Part shown: one piece after another, positions 16,988-25,809 of the stretch
How the letters are laid out: the number at the start of each line of letters is the position of its first letter
Position numbering within the stretch: the stretch's first letter is position 1
Assembly (NCBI RefSeq): GCF_944385615.1
Contig: NZ_CALWXV010000005.1
Location: 1-64,000, forward strand
Length of the DNA: 64,000 bases
Direction: 5' to 3'
Source of the DNA: an uncultured Flavonifractor sp.
GTDB lineage: Bacteria > Bacillota > Clostridia > Oscillospirales > Oscillospiraceae
Program-made: the position numbers and the translations under genes
The notes under the pieces: model-generated
The model's database searches: none
What the model saw: the letters and a program-made list of their open reading frames with translations, nothing else
What the model was told of the DNA's origin: nothing

Positions 16988-17875
16988 TCAGCCCTTCACC
17001 GCGCCGGCCATAAAGCCCTTTTCAAAATGCTTCTGCACAAAGGGATAGACAACCAGCATGGGCACTGCCGCCACGATCATGGAGCAGAACTTCAAAAGCT
17101 CGGTGAGCTTGTTCAGCTCGGCGTAGCCGCCAGAGATGGTGGCGGCCTGGGAGGCGGAGGCGGAGCTCTTGATGAGAATATTCCGCATGACCAGGGGCAA
17201 AGGAGAACCCTTGCCGCCCAGATAAATGAGAGCGGTAAACCAGTCGTTCCAGTAGGCTACCATGGAAAAAACCGCCATAACGGCCAGAATGGGCTTGGAC
17301 AGGGGAATGACGATCCGTAGGAAGATCCCCAGCTTGGAGCAGCCGTCCACCCTGGCGGCCTCAATGAGATCCTTGGGGATGTTGTTTTGGAAATAGTTGC
17401 GCACAAGGATCATATTGCCCACGGCCACGCCGCCCGGCAGGAACAAAGACCACATACTGCCCACCAGTCCGGTGCTCTTTACCACCAGATAAGTGGGGAC
17501 CAGGCCGCCGCCGAAGTACATGGTAATCAGGAAGAAGATGCTTAAAAACTTTCGTCCCGGCAGATCTCGCTGGGCCATGGGATAGGCGGTGATATAGAGC
17601 ATGGTCACAGAGAACACCGTGCCGATCACGGTGTATTTCACCGAGTTGAGAAAGCCGGAGACAATATTGGGGTCCTGGAATACCGCCGCGTATCCGTCCA
17701 GCGTGAAGCCGCTGGGAAACAGGAATGTCTTGCCCGCGTATACGTCATAGGGATCGGAGACCGAGGCGATCAGGACATAATAGAGGGGATAGGCCACAAT
17801 GATAAGTACCACCGCGGTGATGGCCACCAGAACGATATCGCTGGCGCGCTCAGACAGTCCGCGCGCTTTTTTCAT
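16988..17875 (-). CDS. Carbohydrate ABC transporter permease (LplC/YtcP type)
   Basis: A 295-aa inner-membrane permease with about six spans. The EAA loop reads EAARVDGCSKLGIFLRIVIPLSKPILAV in outline (near residues 190-215), the site that contacts the ATPase. The C-terminus VQKHFEKGFMAGAVKG is typical of the family. It begins 14 bases after its partner permease. No ATPase gene is in the cluster, which is usual for this subfamily because a shared MsmK/UgpC-type ATPase is encoded elsewhere. Confidence 0.92.
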   Translation of the reverse strand: MKKARGLSERASDIVLVAITAVVLIIVAYPLYYVLIASVSDPYDVYAGKTFLFPSGFTLDGYAAVFQDPNIVSGFLNSVKYTVIGTVFSVTMLYITAYPMAQRDLPGRKFLSIFFLITMYFGGGLVPTYLVVKSTGLVGSMWSLFLPGGVAVGNMILVRNYFQNNIPKDLIEAARVDGCSKLGIFLRIVIPLSKPILAVMAVFSMVAYWNDWFTALIYLGGKGSPLPLVMRNILIKSSASASQAATISGGYAELNKLTELLKFCSMIVAAVPMLVVYPFVQKHFEKGFMAGAVKG

Positions 17876-17889
17876 AGTCCTTCCCTCCC

Positions 17890-18828
17890 TTACACAAATT
17901 CCACGTCCGAGACCTTGGACGCGATCTTGTTGACGATGAGCAGCAAAATGATATTGACCGCCGTGTTGAACAGTCCCACAGCCGTGGAGTAGCTGTACTT
18001 GGCGTTTTCAATGCCCTGCTGATAGACGTACACGGCGATAACGTCGCTGGTGGCTTTGTTCAGGTCTGTCTGAAGGAGCCATACCTTCTCAAAGCCCACA
18101 TTCATCAGTCCGCCCGCCGCCATGATGAGGTTCAAAATAGCCATGGGCAGCAGCTCAGGCAGGTCGATGTTCTTGATGCGCTGGAACACAGAGGCGCCGT
18201 CCATCTTGGCCGCCTCGTAGAGCCCCTGGTCCACATTGGCCAGGGTGGCCAGATAGATGATACACCCCCAGCCCGCGTCCTGCCAGATGCCCGAGGCAAT
18301 GTAAATGGTGCGAAAGGCGGAGGACTCCGTCAGAAAATCAATGCTGGTGCCAAAGATCAGGTTGATCAGTCCTCCCGAGGGACTCAGGAAGATCCGCAGC
18401 ATACCGCACACCACCATGATGGAGATAAAGTGCGGGGCATACAGCACCGTCTGGACCAGCCGTTTATAGCGCCGGAACCGGAGCTGATTGATGATTAAGG
18501 ACAGGATAATGGGGATGGGAAAGGTCCACAGCAGACTGTACAGGCTGATGAGGACCGTGTTTTTGATCATCCGAACACAGGTGGGAGAGCTGAAAAACCG
18601 TTCAAACCAATATAGCCCCACCCATTCGCTGCCCATATATCCCCGGCTGGCCTTGAAGTCCCGGAAGGCGATCTGGATGCCGTACATGGGTACGTACTTA
18701 TAAATGATGGTCAGCACCACAGGGATCAGCAAAAGCAGGTAAAGCTGCCAGTTGTTCAGGATCCGGCGGCTCAAGGGTTTCCCACGGGGGGCAAGCACGC
18801 CTGCCGCAGGTTCGCGTATTTGACTCAC
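17890..18828 (-). CDS. Carbohydrate ABC transporter permease (LplB type)
   Basis: A 312-aa permease, first gene of the fructan operon. The N-terminal half has LYLLLLIPVVLTIIYKYVPM (span 1) and the IAFRDFK segment typical of LplB-like proteins, with the EAA loop EAAKMDGASVFQRIKNIDLP. It forms the membrane channel with the next permease. Translation appears to start at GTG 18828, with GGGAGTGAG upstream. The promoter with a LacI-type site lies about 90 bases upstream. Confidence 0.9.
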   Translation of the reverse strand: MSQIREPAAGVLAPRGKPLSRRILNNWQLYLLLLIPVVLTIIYKYVPMYGIQIAFRDFKASRGYMGSEWVGLYWFERFFSSPTCVRMIKNTVLISLYSLLWTFPIPIILSLIINQLRFRRYKRLVQTVLYAPHFISIMVVCGMLRIFLSPSGGLINLIFGTSIDFLTESSAFRTIYIASGIWQDAGWGCIIYLATLANVDQGLYEAAKMDGASVFQRIKNIDLPELLPMAILNLIMAAGGLMNVGFEKVWLLQTDLNKATSDVIAVYVYQQGIENAKYSYSTAVGLFNTAVNIILLLIVNKIASKVSDVEFV

Positions 18829-18904
18829 ATTGTCTCACTCCCTATTTTGAAATAAGTGCATTTCATCCGCGCAGCTGTCTTATCCCCTCTTTTCCGCTTC
18901 ATCT

Positions 18905-18986
18905 TTCATATACCGGTATACTGCGCGTAACGTTTCACGCAATCAGCAAAAAGAGCACCCTGAAAACGCAGGGCGAAACGTTACAC
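18905..18986 (-). promoter_or_regulatory. Promoter and two LacI-type operators of the fructan operon
   Basis: Two sites with core AACGTT occur: CGCGTAACGTTTCACG (18924-18939) and GGCGAAACGTTACACT (18972-18987), 48 bp centre to centre. On the minus strand TTGCGT and TATACC are spaced 16 bp with the first operator between them, a layout expected to block transcription. The second site could support looping. The likely ligand of these sites is the adjacent LacI-type regulator. Confidence 0.65.
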
Positions 18987-19139
18987 TCAAATTTGAATTC
19001 ATCATACGCTACATTTCCTTGTTCTGTCAAGGCAATGGATTGGTAATTTTGCACTTCTCTGTTCTTGATAAAAAGGCGTGCCATTTTTTGTGCAATGTGA
19101 AAAGAAATAAAAAAACAGCGCAAAATTTCAAAAAACAGC
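18987..19139. other. AT-rich divergent intergenic region
   Basis: Part of the 408-bp gap between the fructan operon and its regulator. AT-rich, no gene or hairpin recognised beyond the operators listed separately. Confidence 0.5.
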
Positions 19140-19215
19140 TTGCAAAAAAACGTTTCACAGATATAATGAGGTTGTGTTCTCAACGTTGGATGAACTATGC
19201 ATGATACGTTTCACA
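19140..19215 (+). promoter_or_regulatory. Promoter of the LacI-type gene with embedded operators
   Basis: TTGCAA (19140-19145), 16-bp spacer, TATAAT (19162-19167). The spacer contains AAACGTTTCACA centred at 19151, the same sequence as in the fructan promoter. A second copy, GATACGTTTCACAA, is centred at 19207 in the leader, 56 bp away. This indicates autoregulation. Confidence 0.75.
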
Positions 19216-19236
19216 ACAACAAAGGCGGTGACGCAC

Positions 19237-20229
19237 ATGAGACGGGGTTCCGCTCCAACCATGAAAGATGTAGCCCGGGAGGCGGGCGTGGCGCTGGGAA
19301 CCGTATCCAAGGTGTTCAACAACGGATCGGTGGGCAAAGAATATCGCCAGAGGGTCCTGGCCGCGGCAGAACAGCTGGGCTACCAGGTCAACAACTACGC
19401 CCGTGGCCTGAAAACCAACCGGACCTATGCGGTGGCCGTGGTATTGCCCAATATCATCAACTCCTTTTTCTCGGTTTTGGCCCAAAATCTCTGTCAGGCC
19501 CTGACCAAGAGAGGGTATCGGATGTTTTTGTCCATTACAGATTTTGACCCGGAGGCAGAACAGCGGTATATCCATATGGCACAGCAGAACCAAGTGGATG
19601 GGATCATCGGGCTGACCTACAATCCAGAGTTGCAGGTGGCGGACAACATTCCCTTTGTCAGCTTTGACCGCTATGTGAGCCCCGATGTTCCCTGCGTGGC
19701 CTCGGACAACTTTGGCGGCGGACAGCTGGCGGCCAAAAAGCTGGTGGAGCTGGGCTGTGAGCGGCTGCTGTTTCTGCGCATCGGCTCCACCGTGGCCGGC
19801 GAGTCAGACAAGCGGCGCAACGGGTTTAAGTCCTTCTGCCGGGTGGCAAAGGTGGAGCACGATACCCTCTGTCTGTGCGACAGCGACGGCTATGAGCCCT
19901 TCCGGACCTTTTTGCAGGCCCATATCCATCAGGGGAAGCTGGACTATGACGGCATTTTCTGCTGTACCGATGTGTTGACCTTGGAGATTCAAAAAATGCT
20001 GGGGGAGCTGGGGGTCCGTGCGCCGGAGGATGTGCAGCTCATCGGCTTTGACGGCACGGCCATCCACATGGGCCGCGCGCCCGAGTGCTCCACCATCGTT
20101 CAGCCCATCCCCCTTCTGGCGGAAACCTGTGTGGACATTCTCTTAAACGAGGATAAAAGCGACCTGCCCAGTCTGATCTGTCTGCCGGTGAGCTATGCCC
20201 CCGGCGGCACCACCCGGGACAAAGCGTAG
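19237..20229 (+). CDS. LacI family transcriptional regulator
   Basis: A 330-aa repressor with an N-terminal HTH (TMKDVAREAGVALGTVSKVF, about residues 9-28) and hinge helix, and a periplasmic-binding-like sugar domain (YAVAVVLPNIINSFFSVLAQ). ATG 19237 is preceded by AAAGGCGGTG; the in-frame ATGs further upstream lie between the -10 and this start and would add an unusual N-terminus. It is divergent from the fructan operon and shares GTTTCAC-containing sites with it, so it probably controls that operon and itself. The inducer is unknown, presumably a fructose-containing sugar. Confidence 0.9.
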   Translation: MRRGSAPTMKDVAREAGVALGTVSKVFNNGSVGKEYRQRVLAAAEQLGYQVNNYARGLKTNRTYAVAVVLPNIINSFFSVLAQNLCQALTKRGYRMFLSITDFDPEAEQRYIHMAQQNQVDGIIGLTYNPELQVADNIPFVSFDRYVSPDVPCVASDNFGGGQLAAKKLVELGCERLLFLRIGSTVAGESDKRRNGFKSFCRVAKVEHDTLCLCDSDGYEPFRTFLQAHIHQGKLDYDGIFCCTDVLTLEIQKMLGELGVRAPEDVQLIGFDGTAIHMGRAPECSTIVQPIPLLAETCVDILLNEDKSDLPSLICLPVSYAPGGTTRDKA

Positions 20230-20250
20230 CACTACCGAGGAGGAGGGCCT

Positions 20251-20979
20251 ATGGCCAGCGAGTATCTCAAATGGAAATACCGGGATGTGCGGCCGGATCA
20301 GGCGATAGAGCTGACTCCCCGGCAGAAACGGGCCAACTGGTGGTATTATCACAAATGGTATGTGCTTCTGGGGTTGGGGCTGCTTGCCGCCGCGCTCTAT
20401 CTGATTGCCAGAGGCCTGGGATTTGGACAGGTAACGCCGGATTACCAGGTGGCCTATGTAGGCTCTGCCGCCCTGCCGGAGGATACCGCAGTGGCTTTAG
20501 AGGCCGCCCTGGCGGACTTGGGGACAGACTGTAACGGGGACAGTCAGGTGGTGGTCCGCCTGAACCAATATGTGATGGGAGACAGCTCCGGCGAGGGGGC
20601 CGTGTATGCCTACGCAGGCAGCACCAGGCTGATGGCCGATCTGGAGGCCCGGGACAGCTACTTCTTCCTGCTGGAGGACCCGGCGGTCTTTCAGGAGAAT
20701 TATCAGATCCTGCGCCGTCTGGACGGCAGTCTCCCAGAGGAGACAGACCAGGACTATGAAAGCTGTTATCTGCGCTGGTTGGATTGCCCCGTTCTCCAGG
20801 CGCTGCCGCTGGGGGAATACACAGAAAAAATCCTGAACCAGGAGCTCTGTGGAGACAGCCAGGAACTTCTGGCCCCGCTCTTCGTGGCACGGCGGGGCTT
20901 TTGGACCGAGCGCACCTGTTCCTATTCCCAGGAATGTGACGCGCTTTGGGATGAAATCACAAGGGGGCGTATCCAGTGA
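20251..20979 (+). CDS. Membrane-anchored protein of unknown function
   Basis: A 242-aa protein with a cytoplasmic N-terminus of about 38 residues, one membrane span (about 39-55, YVLLGLGLLAAALYLI) and an acidic extracytoplasmic domain. I do not recognise the family. It has a strong ribosome site (GAGGAGGAGG) 21 bases after the LacI gene stop and overlaps the next gene by 4 bp, so it forms an operon with the regulator and the next two genes. Confidence 0.72.
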   Translation: MASEYLKWKYRDVRPDQAIELTPRQKRANWWYYHKWYVLLGLGLLAAALYLIARGLGFGQVTPDYQVAYVGSAALPEDTAVALEAALADLGTDCNGDSQVVVRLNQYVMGDSSGEGAVYAYAGSTRLMADLEARDSYFFLLEDPAVFQENYQILRRLDGSLPEETDQDYESCYLRWLDCPVLQALPLGEYTEKILNQELCGDSQELLAPLFVARRGFWTERTCSYSQECDALWDEITRGRIQ

Positions 20980-21581
20980 AACGGCGGAACTATGGGCTCA
21001 CAGTGCTGCTTCTGGCAGGTCTGCTGGGTCTGAGCGGATGTGCGCAGTATCCCGATCAGGCCGTGGACGGCACTTCATGGGACCCAAACTGGACCATGCT
21101 TGGGTCCGTACTGGGAGCAGAGGAGCCGGGAAACGGCTTTTCCCTGCTGGACAATTACTCGGTCCTCACGGGAGAAGACCTCTATTATGCCGCCTGGGTA
21201 GCCGGGGAACCTTCCGCCTACACCAACGAGGACGGAGAGGACGTGGAGGTCTATGACGCCCAAATCTACCTTCTCCTGGCAGGGTGCGCAGATGAAACCT
21301 ACGCCCAACAAAATCTGGATACATGGATCGCCAGGGAACAGGAGACCTACACCGTGACAGAGACCTGGACCCAGACCTGTAACGGCCAGGAGTACACCAT
21401 GCTGTCCTATGAATGCGGCTCGGAGACCAACCCCTACAGCCGGGGGGTATCCGCCTTTACTGTCTACGGAAACTACGCGGTCAGCGCCGAGCTGGCTTGC
21501 CGGGAGGATTTTACCGGCCAGGAACAGGACATTCTGATCCAGTTTTTGGACGGATGCCACTACAGCAGCGAGGGAATCTGA
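20976..21581 (+). CDS. Predicted lipoprotein of unknown function
   Basis: A 201-aa lipoprotein: KRRN, a hydrophobic stretch and the lipobox GLSGC (Cys22). The mature part is acidic and rich in Tyr and Thr. Family not recognised. The ATG overlaps the stop of the preceding membrane-anchored protein (ATGA), suggesting coupled expression and perhaps a shared envelope complex. Confidence 0.72.
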   Translation: MKRRNYGLTVLLLAGLLGLSGCAQYPDQAVDGTSWDPNWTMLGSVLGAEEPGNGFSLLDNYSVLTGEDLYYAAWVAGEPSAYTNEDGEDVEVYDAQIYLLLAGCADETYAQQNLDTWIAREQETYTVTETWTQTCNGQEYTMLSYECGSETNPYSRGVSAFTVYGNYAVSAELACREDFTGQEQDILIQFLDGCHYSSEGI

Positions 21582-21594
21582 AGGAGGAAGTTTT

Positions 21595-22359
21595 GTGGGT
21601 TTGTTTGTACACGAGGACCCGAATTATGATCCTGACGTGCGTCAGGTGGGATTCAACCGCTATAAACAGCTGCTCTCCCGGTACGCCGCCCCCTGGATCA
21701 AGCTGAATCTGCTCACGGTGGCGGGGGCCTTCCCTCTGGCGGCCGGCATCGGGTACGCTATTTTGTCCAGCAGTATTCTTCTTCTCATCCCGTTGTCCAT
21801 TCTGGGCGGGATGATCTGGGGCCCGTTTTTGGCGGGGCTCTATGACGGAATCCTCCGGGGCCTTCGGGACGCGCCGGAACACTGGTGGGCAGCCTGGCGG
21901 AAAAGCTGGCGGCAGAATGGCCGGGAGAGCCTGCTTCCCGGGGCGGTCCTGGGTCTGCTGATTGGTATGTACACCTTTATGGCGGCCCTCTTCTGGTGGT
22001 CCCCGGCTCCCCAGACGCCGGGCACCGTTGCCCTGTATCTGTTCTCCGGGGCGCTGTTCCTTCTGCTTAATGCCCTTTACTGGCCGCAGCTGGTCCTGTT
22101 CCGGCAGACCGCCCGGAACAGGATGAGAAACATCATCCTGTTTACCGCCAAATACGCCTGGCGGATGGTGGGAATCGCCCTCTTGCAGCTGGGCTACAGC
22201 CTGATCTATGTACTTTTGGCCCCCTGGACCGTGCTTTTGGTCCCCATTCTGGGACTGTGGTATATCATCTTTTTGTCTCAGTTCCTGATCTATGAACAGA
22301 TGGATCAGGAGCTGGGCATTGAAGAAAAGTTTCGTGTGTCCTGCTCCTGTCAAAGATAG
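21595..22359 (+). CDS. DUF624 (YesL-like) family membrane protein
   Basis: A 254-aa protein with about five or six hydrophobic spans and a short C-terminal tail. The arrangement (N-terminal YKQLLSRYAAPWIKLNLL, then GPFLAGLYDGILRGLRD) resembles DUF624/YesL proteins, which are regularly found next to LplB/LplC-type sugar importers. Function unknown. It starts at GTG 21595 with AGGAGGAAG, 13 bases after the lipoprotein gene, and closes the four-gene operon that begins with the LacI-type regulator. Confidence 0.78.
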   Translation: MGLFVHEDPNYDPDVRQVGFNRYKQLLSRYAAPWIKLNLLTVAGAFPLAAGIGYAILSSSILLLIPLSILGGMIWGPFLAGLYDGILRGLRDAPEHWWAAWRKSWRQNGRESLLPGAVLGLLIGMYTFMAALFWWSPAPQTPGTVALYLFSGALFLLLNALYWPQLVLFRQTARNRMRNIILFTAKYAWRMVGIALLQLGYSLIYVLLAPWTVLLVPILGLWYIIFLSQFLIYEQMDQELGIEEKFRVSCSCQR

Positions 22360-22394
22360 CCTCCCAAGAAGCATAAGAATTTCCGTATACAAAC

Positions 22395-22440
22395 AGCTAC
22401 AGCCGCCTGTTGGAGTGATTTCCAACAGGCGGCTGTAGCT
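22395..22440 (+). terminator. Long hairpin, probable terminator
   Basis: A perfect 20-bp stem (22395-22414 with 22421-22440, loop GTGATT) preceded by AAAC and followed by TTTAAAC. The T run is short, but position after the DUF624 gene fits termination. Confidence 0.7.
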
Positions 22441-22508
22441 TTAAACTTGAGGTGATATGAACCGCCATGGTCCCCACACATGGCAAGGCCCTGCTCTTTC
22501 CAAGCCAA

Positions 22509-23468
22509 TTACGGCTGGGTTATGTGACTGCCGTCCAGCGACACGGTATAGGTGACGCAGCTGGCGGTGCCGTCGGGACCGGGGGTGACCTGCTCCAGCT
22601 GGCACAGCCAACCGGTTCCCGCCTCATTCAGCCCGGCGCAGATCAGCCGGGATGTGGTGCCGTCGGCGGCTGTCGGCCCGGCCACCATCCCGCTTTCGTC
22701 CACTGTCAGCGTTCCGGTATCCCACCCCAGCCAGGCCGCCAGCTTCAGCAGCGCCTGGCTCTGGGTCAGGCCCTGCTCGGTGGCGGCGGCAGAGGTAAAG
22801 GCATCCACCGTGGGCTGGGATGGGTCCATGCTCCGGTCGTCCGGCGCATCACCGCTGTAGGCGCTGACCCCACCCCCTCCGGCGGGCTGAGACGGGGCAG
22901 GCTCCGGGGTGGTCTCCTCCTGAGATGCCCCGGCCGCGCTCCGGCTGCTTTGCCCGTTTTTGCTTTCGGTTTCAGCCCCCTGGTCGGCCGGCGAGACGGC
23001 GGCAATCTCCGCCTGATTTTCCTCCGCGGGCATACTGCTGGGGGCAGCCTGCCCGCTCCCGCCGCCGGTCTGGTCCGTAAGAACCTCCGCCGCAGGCGCA
23101 ACGGCATTCTGCTGGCTGCCCAACATTCCGTGTTCCCGCCACTGGTCCATGGCCCCCGCCGCCACCAGCGCCAGCACAGCCACCGCCGCCAGGGAGGCCA
23201 GGCTCCGCCAGCGCCAACGGCTCTTTTTGCTCTGGAAGGGGGTGACCTTGGCGGCGCGGATCTGGTCCATGACCCCCTCCTTCAGCCCGGCGGGGGGCTG
23301 GGCCGCCAGGGTGGGCAGCTCCCGGTGGAGCAGCGCCAGCTCATCAGAGAGGGCCCGGCACGCCGGGCATGCCGACAGATGCTCCTCCAGTTCTTTGCTC
23401 TCCTCCCGGCTCAGGGGGCCGTCCAACCGGGCGCTGATGAGTTCCAGCGCCTGGTCACAGCTCAGCAT
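22509..23468 (-). CDS. Zinc-finger anti-sigma factor
   Basis: A 319-aa membrane protein that probably holds the adjacent ECF sigma factor inactive. The cytosolic anti-sigma zinc finger has His30-x3-Cys34-x2-Cys37 (HLSACPAC). One membrane span lies near residues 88-106. A low-complexity Ser/Gln/Pro-rich linker leads to a C-terminal extracytoplasmic domain of about 100 residues ending in a segment like a PepSY/lipoprotein-like sheet. The reading frame continues upstream to 23963, but ATG 23468 has GGAGGGAACG next to it and gives the correct zinc-finger N-terminus. Confidence 0.88.
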   Translation of the reverse strand: MLSCDQALELISARLDGPLSREESKELEEHLSACPACRALSDELALLHRELPTLAAQPPAGLKEGVMDQIRAAKVTPFQSKKSRWRWRSLASLAAVAVLALVAAGAMDQWREHGMLGSQQNAVAPAAEVLTDQTGGGSGQAAPSSMPAEENQAEIAAVSPADQGAETESKNGQSSRSAAGASQEETTPEPAPSQPAGGGGVSAYSGDAPDDRSMDPSQPTVDAFTSAAATEQGLTQSQALLKLAAWLGWDTGTLTVDESGMVAGPTAADGTTSRLICAGLNEAGTGWLCQLEQVTPGPDGTASCVTYTVSLDGSHITQP

Positions 23469-23506
23469 ATCGTTCCCTCCTCTCCTTGCGGGGTGTTCCC
23501 CGTTGT

Positions 23507-24103
23507 TCAAGGTATAGACGTGGGAGAATCGAAAAAGTTCCCCTGTTTTTTCAAATGGTTCCGCAGGGCCAGCCGGGCCCGGGCAATGCGGGACTTGACC
23601 GTGCCCTCCTCCAGCTCCAGCACCTGGGCAATCTCGCTGTAGGACAGCCCCTCCAGCTCCCGCAGGATGAGTACCCGCCGGTGCTCCGCCGACAGGGCGG
23701 CCAGCCCTGCCCGCAGAGCCTCCTGCCGCTCCCGGCGCTCGGCCTCCACATGGGGAGAAAAGCGCTCGTCGGGCAGCTCGGCCTGCCTGGCCTCCTCCTC
23801 GTCGTCCAGGGATACCGTCATGGACAGGGCATTGCGCCGCTTCTCCTTCCGAAGAAAGTCGATACACACGTTGCTGGTCAGCCGGTACAGCCAGGTGGCA
23901 AAGGAGCTGTCTCCCTGGAACTTGCCCAGCCCCTTCCAGGCGTTGAGAAAGGCCTCCTGACACAGCTCGGCGGCGTCATCCGGGTTATTCGTCATCCGCA
24001 GGGCCAGATGATAGATCCGTCCCTGATTCTGCTCCACCAGCTCGGCAAAGGCGGACTCATCCCCCTGCCGGGCCCGCTGGACCAGCTCCCATTCCGGTTT
24101 CAT
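23507..24103 (-). CDS. ECF-type RNA polymerase sigma factor
   Basis: A 198-aa sigma-70 family factor of the RpoE/SigW type. Region 2 spans about residues 10-80 ([33 protein letters not shown]) and region 4 about 125-180 ([34 protein letters not shown] in outline). The 38-bp gap to the anti-sigma gene indicates one operon. The start may instead be GTG 24118; ATG 24103 has GGTGAG at better spacing. The regulon is unknown. Autoregulation is common for such pairs, but I see no clear duplicate promoter. Confidence 0.88.
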   Translation of the reverse strand: MKPEWELVQRARQGDESAFAELVEQNQGRIYHLALRMTNNPDDAAELCQEAFLNAWKGLGKFQGDSSFATWLYRLTSNVCIDFLRKEKRRNALSMTVSLDDEEEARQAELPDERFSPHVEAERRERQEALRAGLAALSAEHRRVLILRELEGLSYSEIAQVLELEEGTVKSRIARARLALRNHLKKQGNFFDSPTSIP

Positions 24104-24150
24104 ACCTTTCTCACCCACTTTCTCCTCAGACGGATATGCCGGCGGCGGAT

Positions 24151-25137
24151 TTACCGCACCGGCTCGTCCCTCAAATCCCGTTTGATACCCGCCGTCACCC
24201 TGTAGATATCCTCCAGGGTGGACACATGGCTGATCTGCTCTTTATAGTACCCGGCGTGGGGCACGCCCTTCAGGTACCAGGCATAGTGCTTCCGGGCCTC
24301 CAGACAGGCGATGTGCTCCCCCTTCTGGACGGCCGACAGCTCAAACTGCCGCACCGCCGTGTCGCACCGCTGGGCCAGGGGGGGCAGGGGCGGGATCTCC
24401 TCCCCCGCCAGAGCCGCCTTGGCCCGCTGAAAGAGCCAGGGGTTTCCAAAGCAGCCCCGGCCGATCATGGCCATATCCGCCCCGGTGTAGTTCAGGATAC
24501 GTACCGCGTCCCGGGGCTCAAACACATCCCCGTTGGCCATCACCGGGATGGACACCGCCTCTTTTACCGCCCGAATATAGTCCCAGTTGGCGGTGCCGGA
24601 GTACATCTGGGTTTTGGTGCGGCCGTGGACGGCCACCGCCGCCACCCCGGCCTCCTCCATGGCCTTGGCAAACTCCACACAGTTGATGGAGCCCTTGTCC
24701 CAGCCCAGCCGGAACTTCACCGTCACCGGTTTTCCGCCGGCCCCCCGGATCACCGCCTCGGCCACCCTAACCGCCAGGTCCGGGTTTTTCATCAGCCCCG
24801 AGCCGTCCCCGGAGTTGGCCACCTTGGGCACCGGACAGCCCATGTTGATGTCGATAATATCGGCCCCGGAGACCTCCGCCGCGATACCCGCCGCCTGCTC
24901 CATACAGGCCGGGTCGCTGCCGAAGATCTGGGCCGCCGCCGGGTGCTCGTCCTCCCCCAGTTTCAAAAGCGGAATGGATTTTTTATCCTGGTAGCACAGA
25001 GCCTTTGCGCTCACCATTTCCGTGACGGTATAGCCCGCCCCCAGCTCCCGGCAGATGGTGCGGAACCCCAGGTCCGTCACTCCGGCCATAGGAGCCAGCA
25101 CCAGAGCCGAATTTATGGTAATATTGCCAATTTTCAC
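24151..25137 (-). CDS. dusB: tRNA-dihydrouridine synthase, DusB type
   Basis: Flavoenzyme that reduces specific uridines in tRNA to dihydrouridine with NADPH. The 328 aa form a TIM barrel with LAPMAGVTD at 14-22 (FMN site), and the catalytic Cys101 in [35 protein letters not shown] and [13 protein letters not shown] follow, with a helical RNA-binding C-terminus. The start is ATG 25137. It lies downstream of no close neighbour on this strand, so it is probably monocistronic. Confidence 0.93.
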   Translation of the reverse strand: MKIGNITINSALVLAPMAGVTDLGFRTICRELGAGYTVTEMVSAKALCYQDKKSIPLLKLGEDEHPAAAQIFGSDPACMEQAAGIAAEVSGADIIDINMGCPVPKVANSGDGSGLMKNPDLAVRVAEAVIRGAGGKPVTVKFRLGWDKGSINCVEFAKAMEEAGVAAVAVHGRTKTQMYSGTANWDYIRAVKEAVSIPVMANGDVFEPRDAVRILNYTGADMAMIGRGCFGNPWLFQRAKAALAGEEIPPLPPLAQRCDTAVRQFELSAVQKGEHIACLEARKHYAWYLKGVPHAGYYKEQISHVSTLEDIYRVTAGIKRDLRDEPVR

Positions 25138-25272
25138 AGTGTCCCCCGATGTGTTATAAATAGTAGCGTAACAAGCGTATCATACCACAGGACAGGGGCT
25201 TCGGCAAGGTGCTTTCCCCCGTCCGGTCTGTATCGCTTGACAGAAATGACAATGGATAAGGAGCGTTCCAAC

Positions 25273-25431
25273 ATGGATAAGTATGTCTGCGATCTCTGCG
25301 GCTATATCTACGATCCCGCTGAGGGCGATCCCGACAACGGCGTGGCCCCCGGCACCCCCTGGGAGCAGGTTCCCGCCGACTGGGTGTGCCCCCTGTGCGG
25401 CGTGGGCAAGGACCAGTTCTCCAAGCAGTAA
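25273..25431 (+). CDS. Rubredoxin
   Basis: A 52-aa electron-transfer protein binding one iron with four cysteines: Cys6-x2-Cys9-Gly and Cys39-Pro-Leu-Cys42-Gly. The start ATG 25273 has AAGGAG nine bases upstream. A longer in-frame reading from 24136 only traverses the antisense of dusB and is not real. Rubredoxins in anaerobes pass electrons to oxygen- or peroxide-reducing enzymes, but no partner gene adjoins. Confidence 0.96.
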   Translation: MDKYVCDLCGYIYDPAEGDPDNGVAPGTPWEQVPADWVCPLCGVGKDQFSKQ

Positions 25432-25450
25432 GGTTTTTTCCCGCTCTCTT

Positions 25451-25497
25451 CCGCCTGACCGACGGCAATGCCGCCGGTCAGGCGGCTTTTCTTTTTT
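25451..25497 (+). terminator. Terminator of the rubredoxin gene
   Basis: CCGCCTGACCG-A-CGGC pairs with GCCG-C-CGGTCAGGCGG (one mismatch, AAT loop) followed by CTTTTCTTTTTT. Confidence 0.9.
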
Positions 25498-25725
25498 GCA
25501 GCTTTCTTTTCCTGCTCTTTCATTTCAAGCAATAAACCGTGTCTGCCCCCCTTCTCTTTTGCGCGGAGCTTCCTTACATTAAAATGTCACTCCATATTTG
25601 TCCGGCATCCGCCCTTCCGGCCGGGACAAATCCGCTTTCTTTTTTACAGGAAAAAATATATGATCTTGCATTATTTTCTGGATTTTCCCGGTTCAACCCC
25701 GCCCTGAGATTTGTTTTTCTCCCCA
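25498..25725. other. AT-rich intergenic region before the lysine locus
   Basis: About 230 bp without a credible gene; short frames on both strands lack ribosome sites and family features. It leads into the kamB promoter. Confidence 0.5.
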
Positions 25726-25755
25726 TTGACAGAACCAATGGAGCCCTCTTATAAT
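25726..25755 (+). promoter_or_regulatory. Promoter of kamB-kamC
   Basis: Consensus TTGACA (25726-25731) and TATAAT (25750-25755) with an 18-bp spacer. Transcription should begin near 25762. Confidence 0.88.
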
Positions 25756-25809
25756 GGCCTCGACGAAGCAGAAAATGACCCAATTTTTCCGTGGAAGGGA
25801 GGCCCTATT

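Noticed and set aside
22509..23963. Frame extending the anti-sigma gene upstream to 484 aa
   Set aside because: The extension reads out of frame through the ECF sigma gene; ATG 23468 has a proper ribosome site and domain start.
24136..25431. ORF of 431 aa ending in rubredoxin
   Set aside because: The first 380 codons are antisense to dusB; only the last 52 codons, with their own ribosome site, are a gene.
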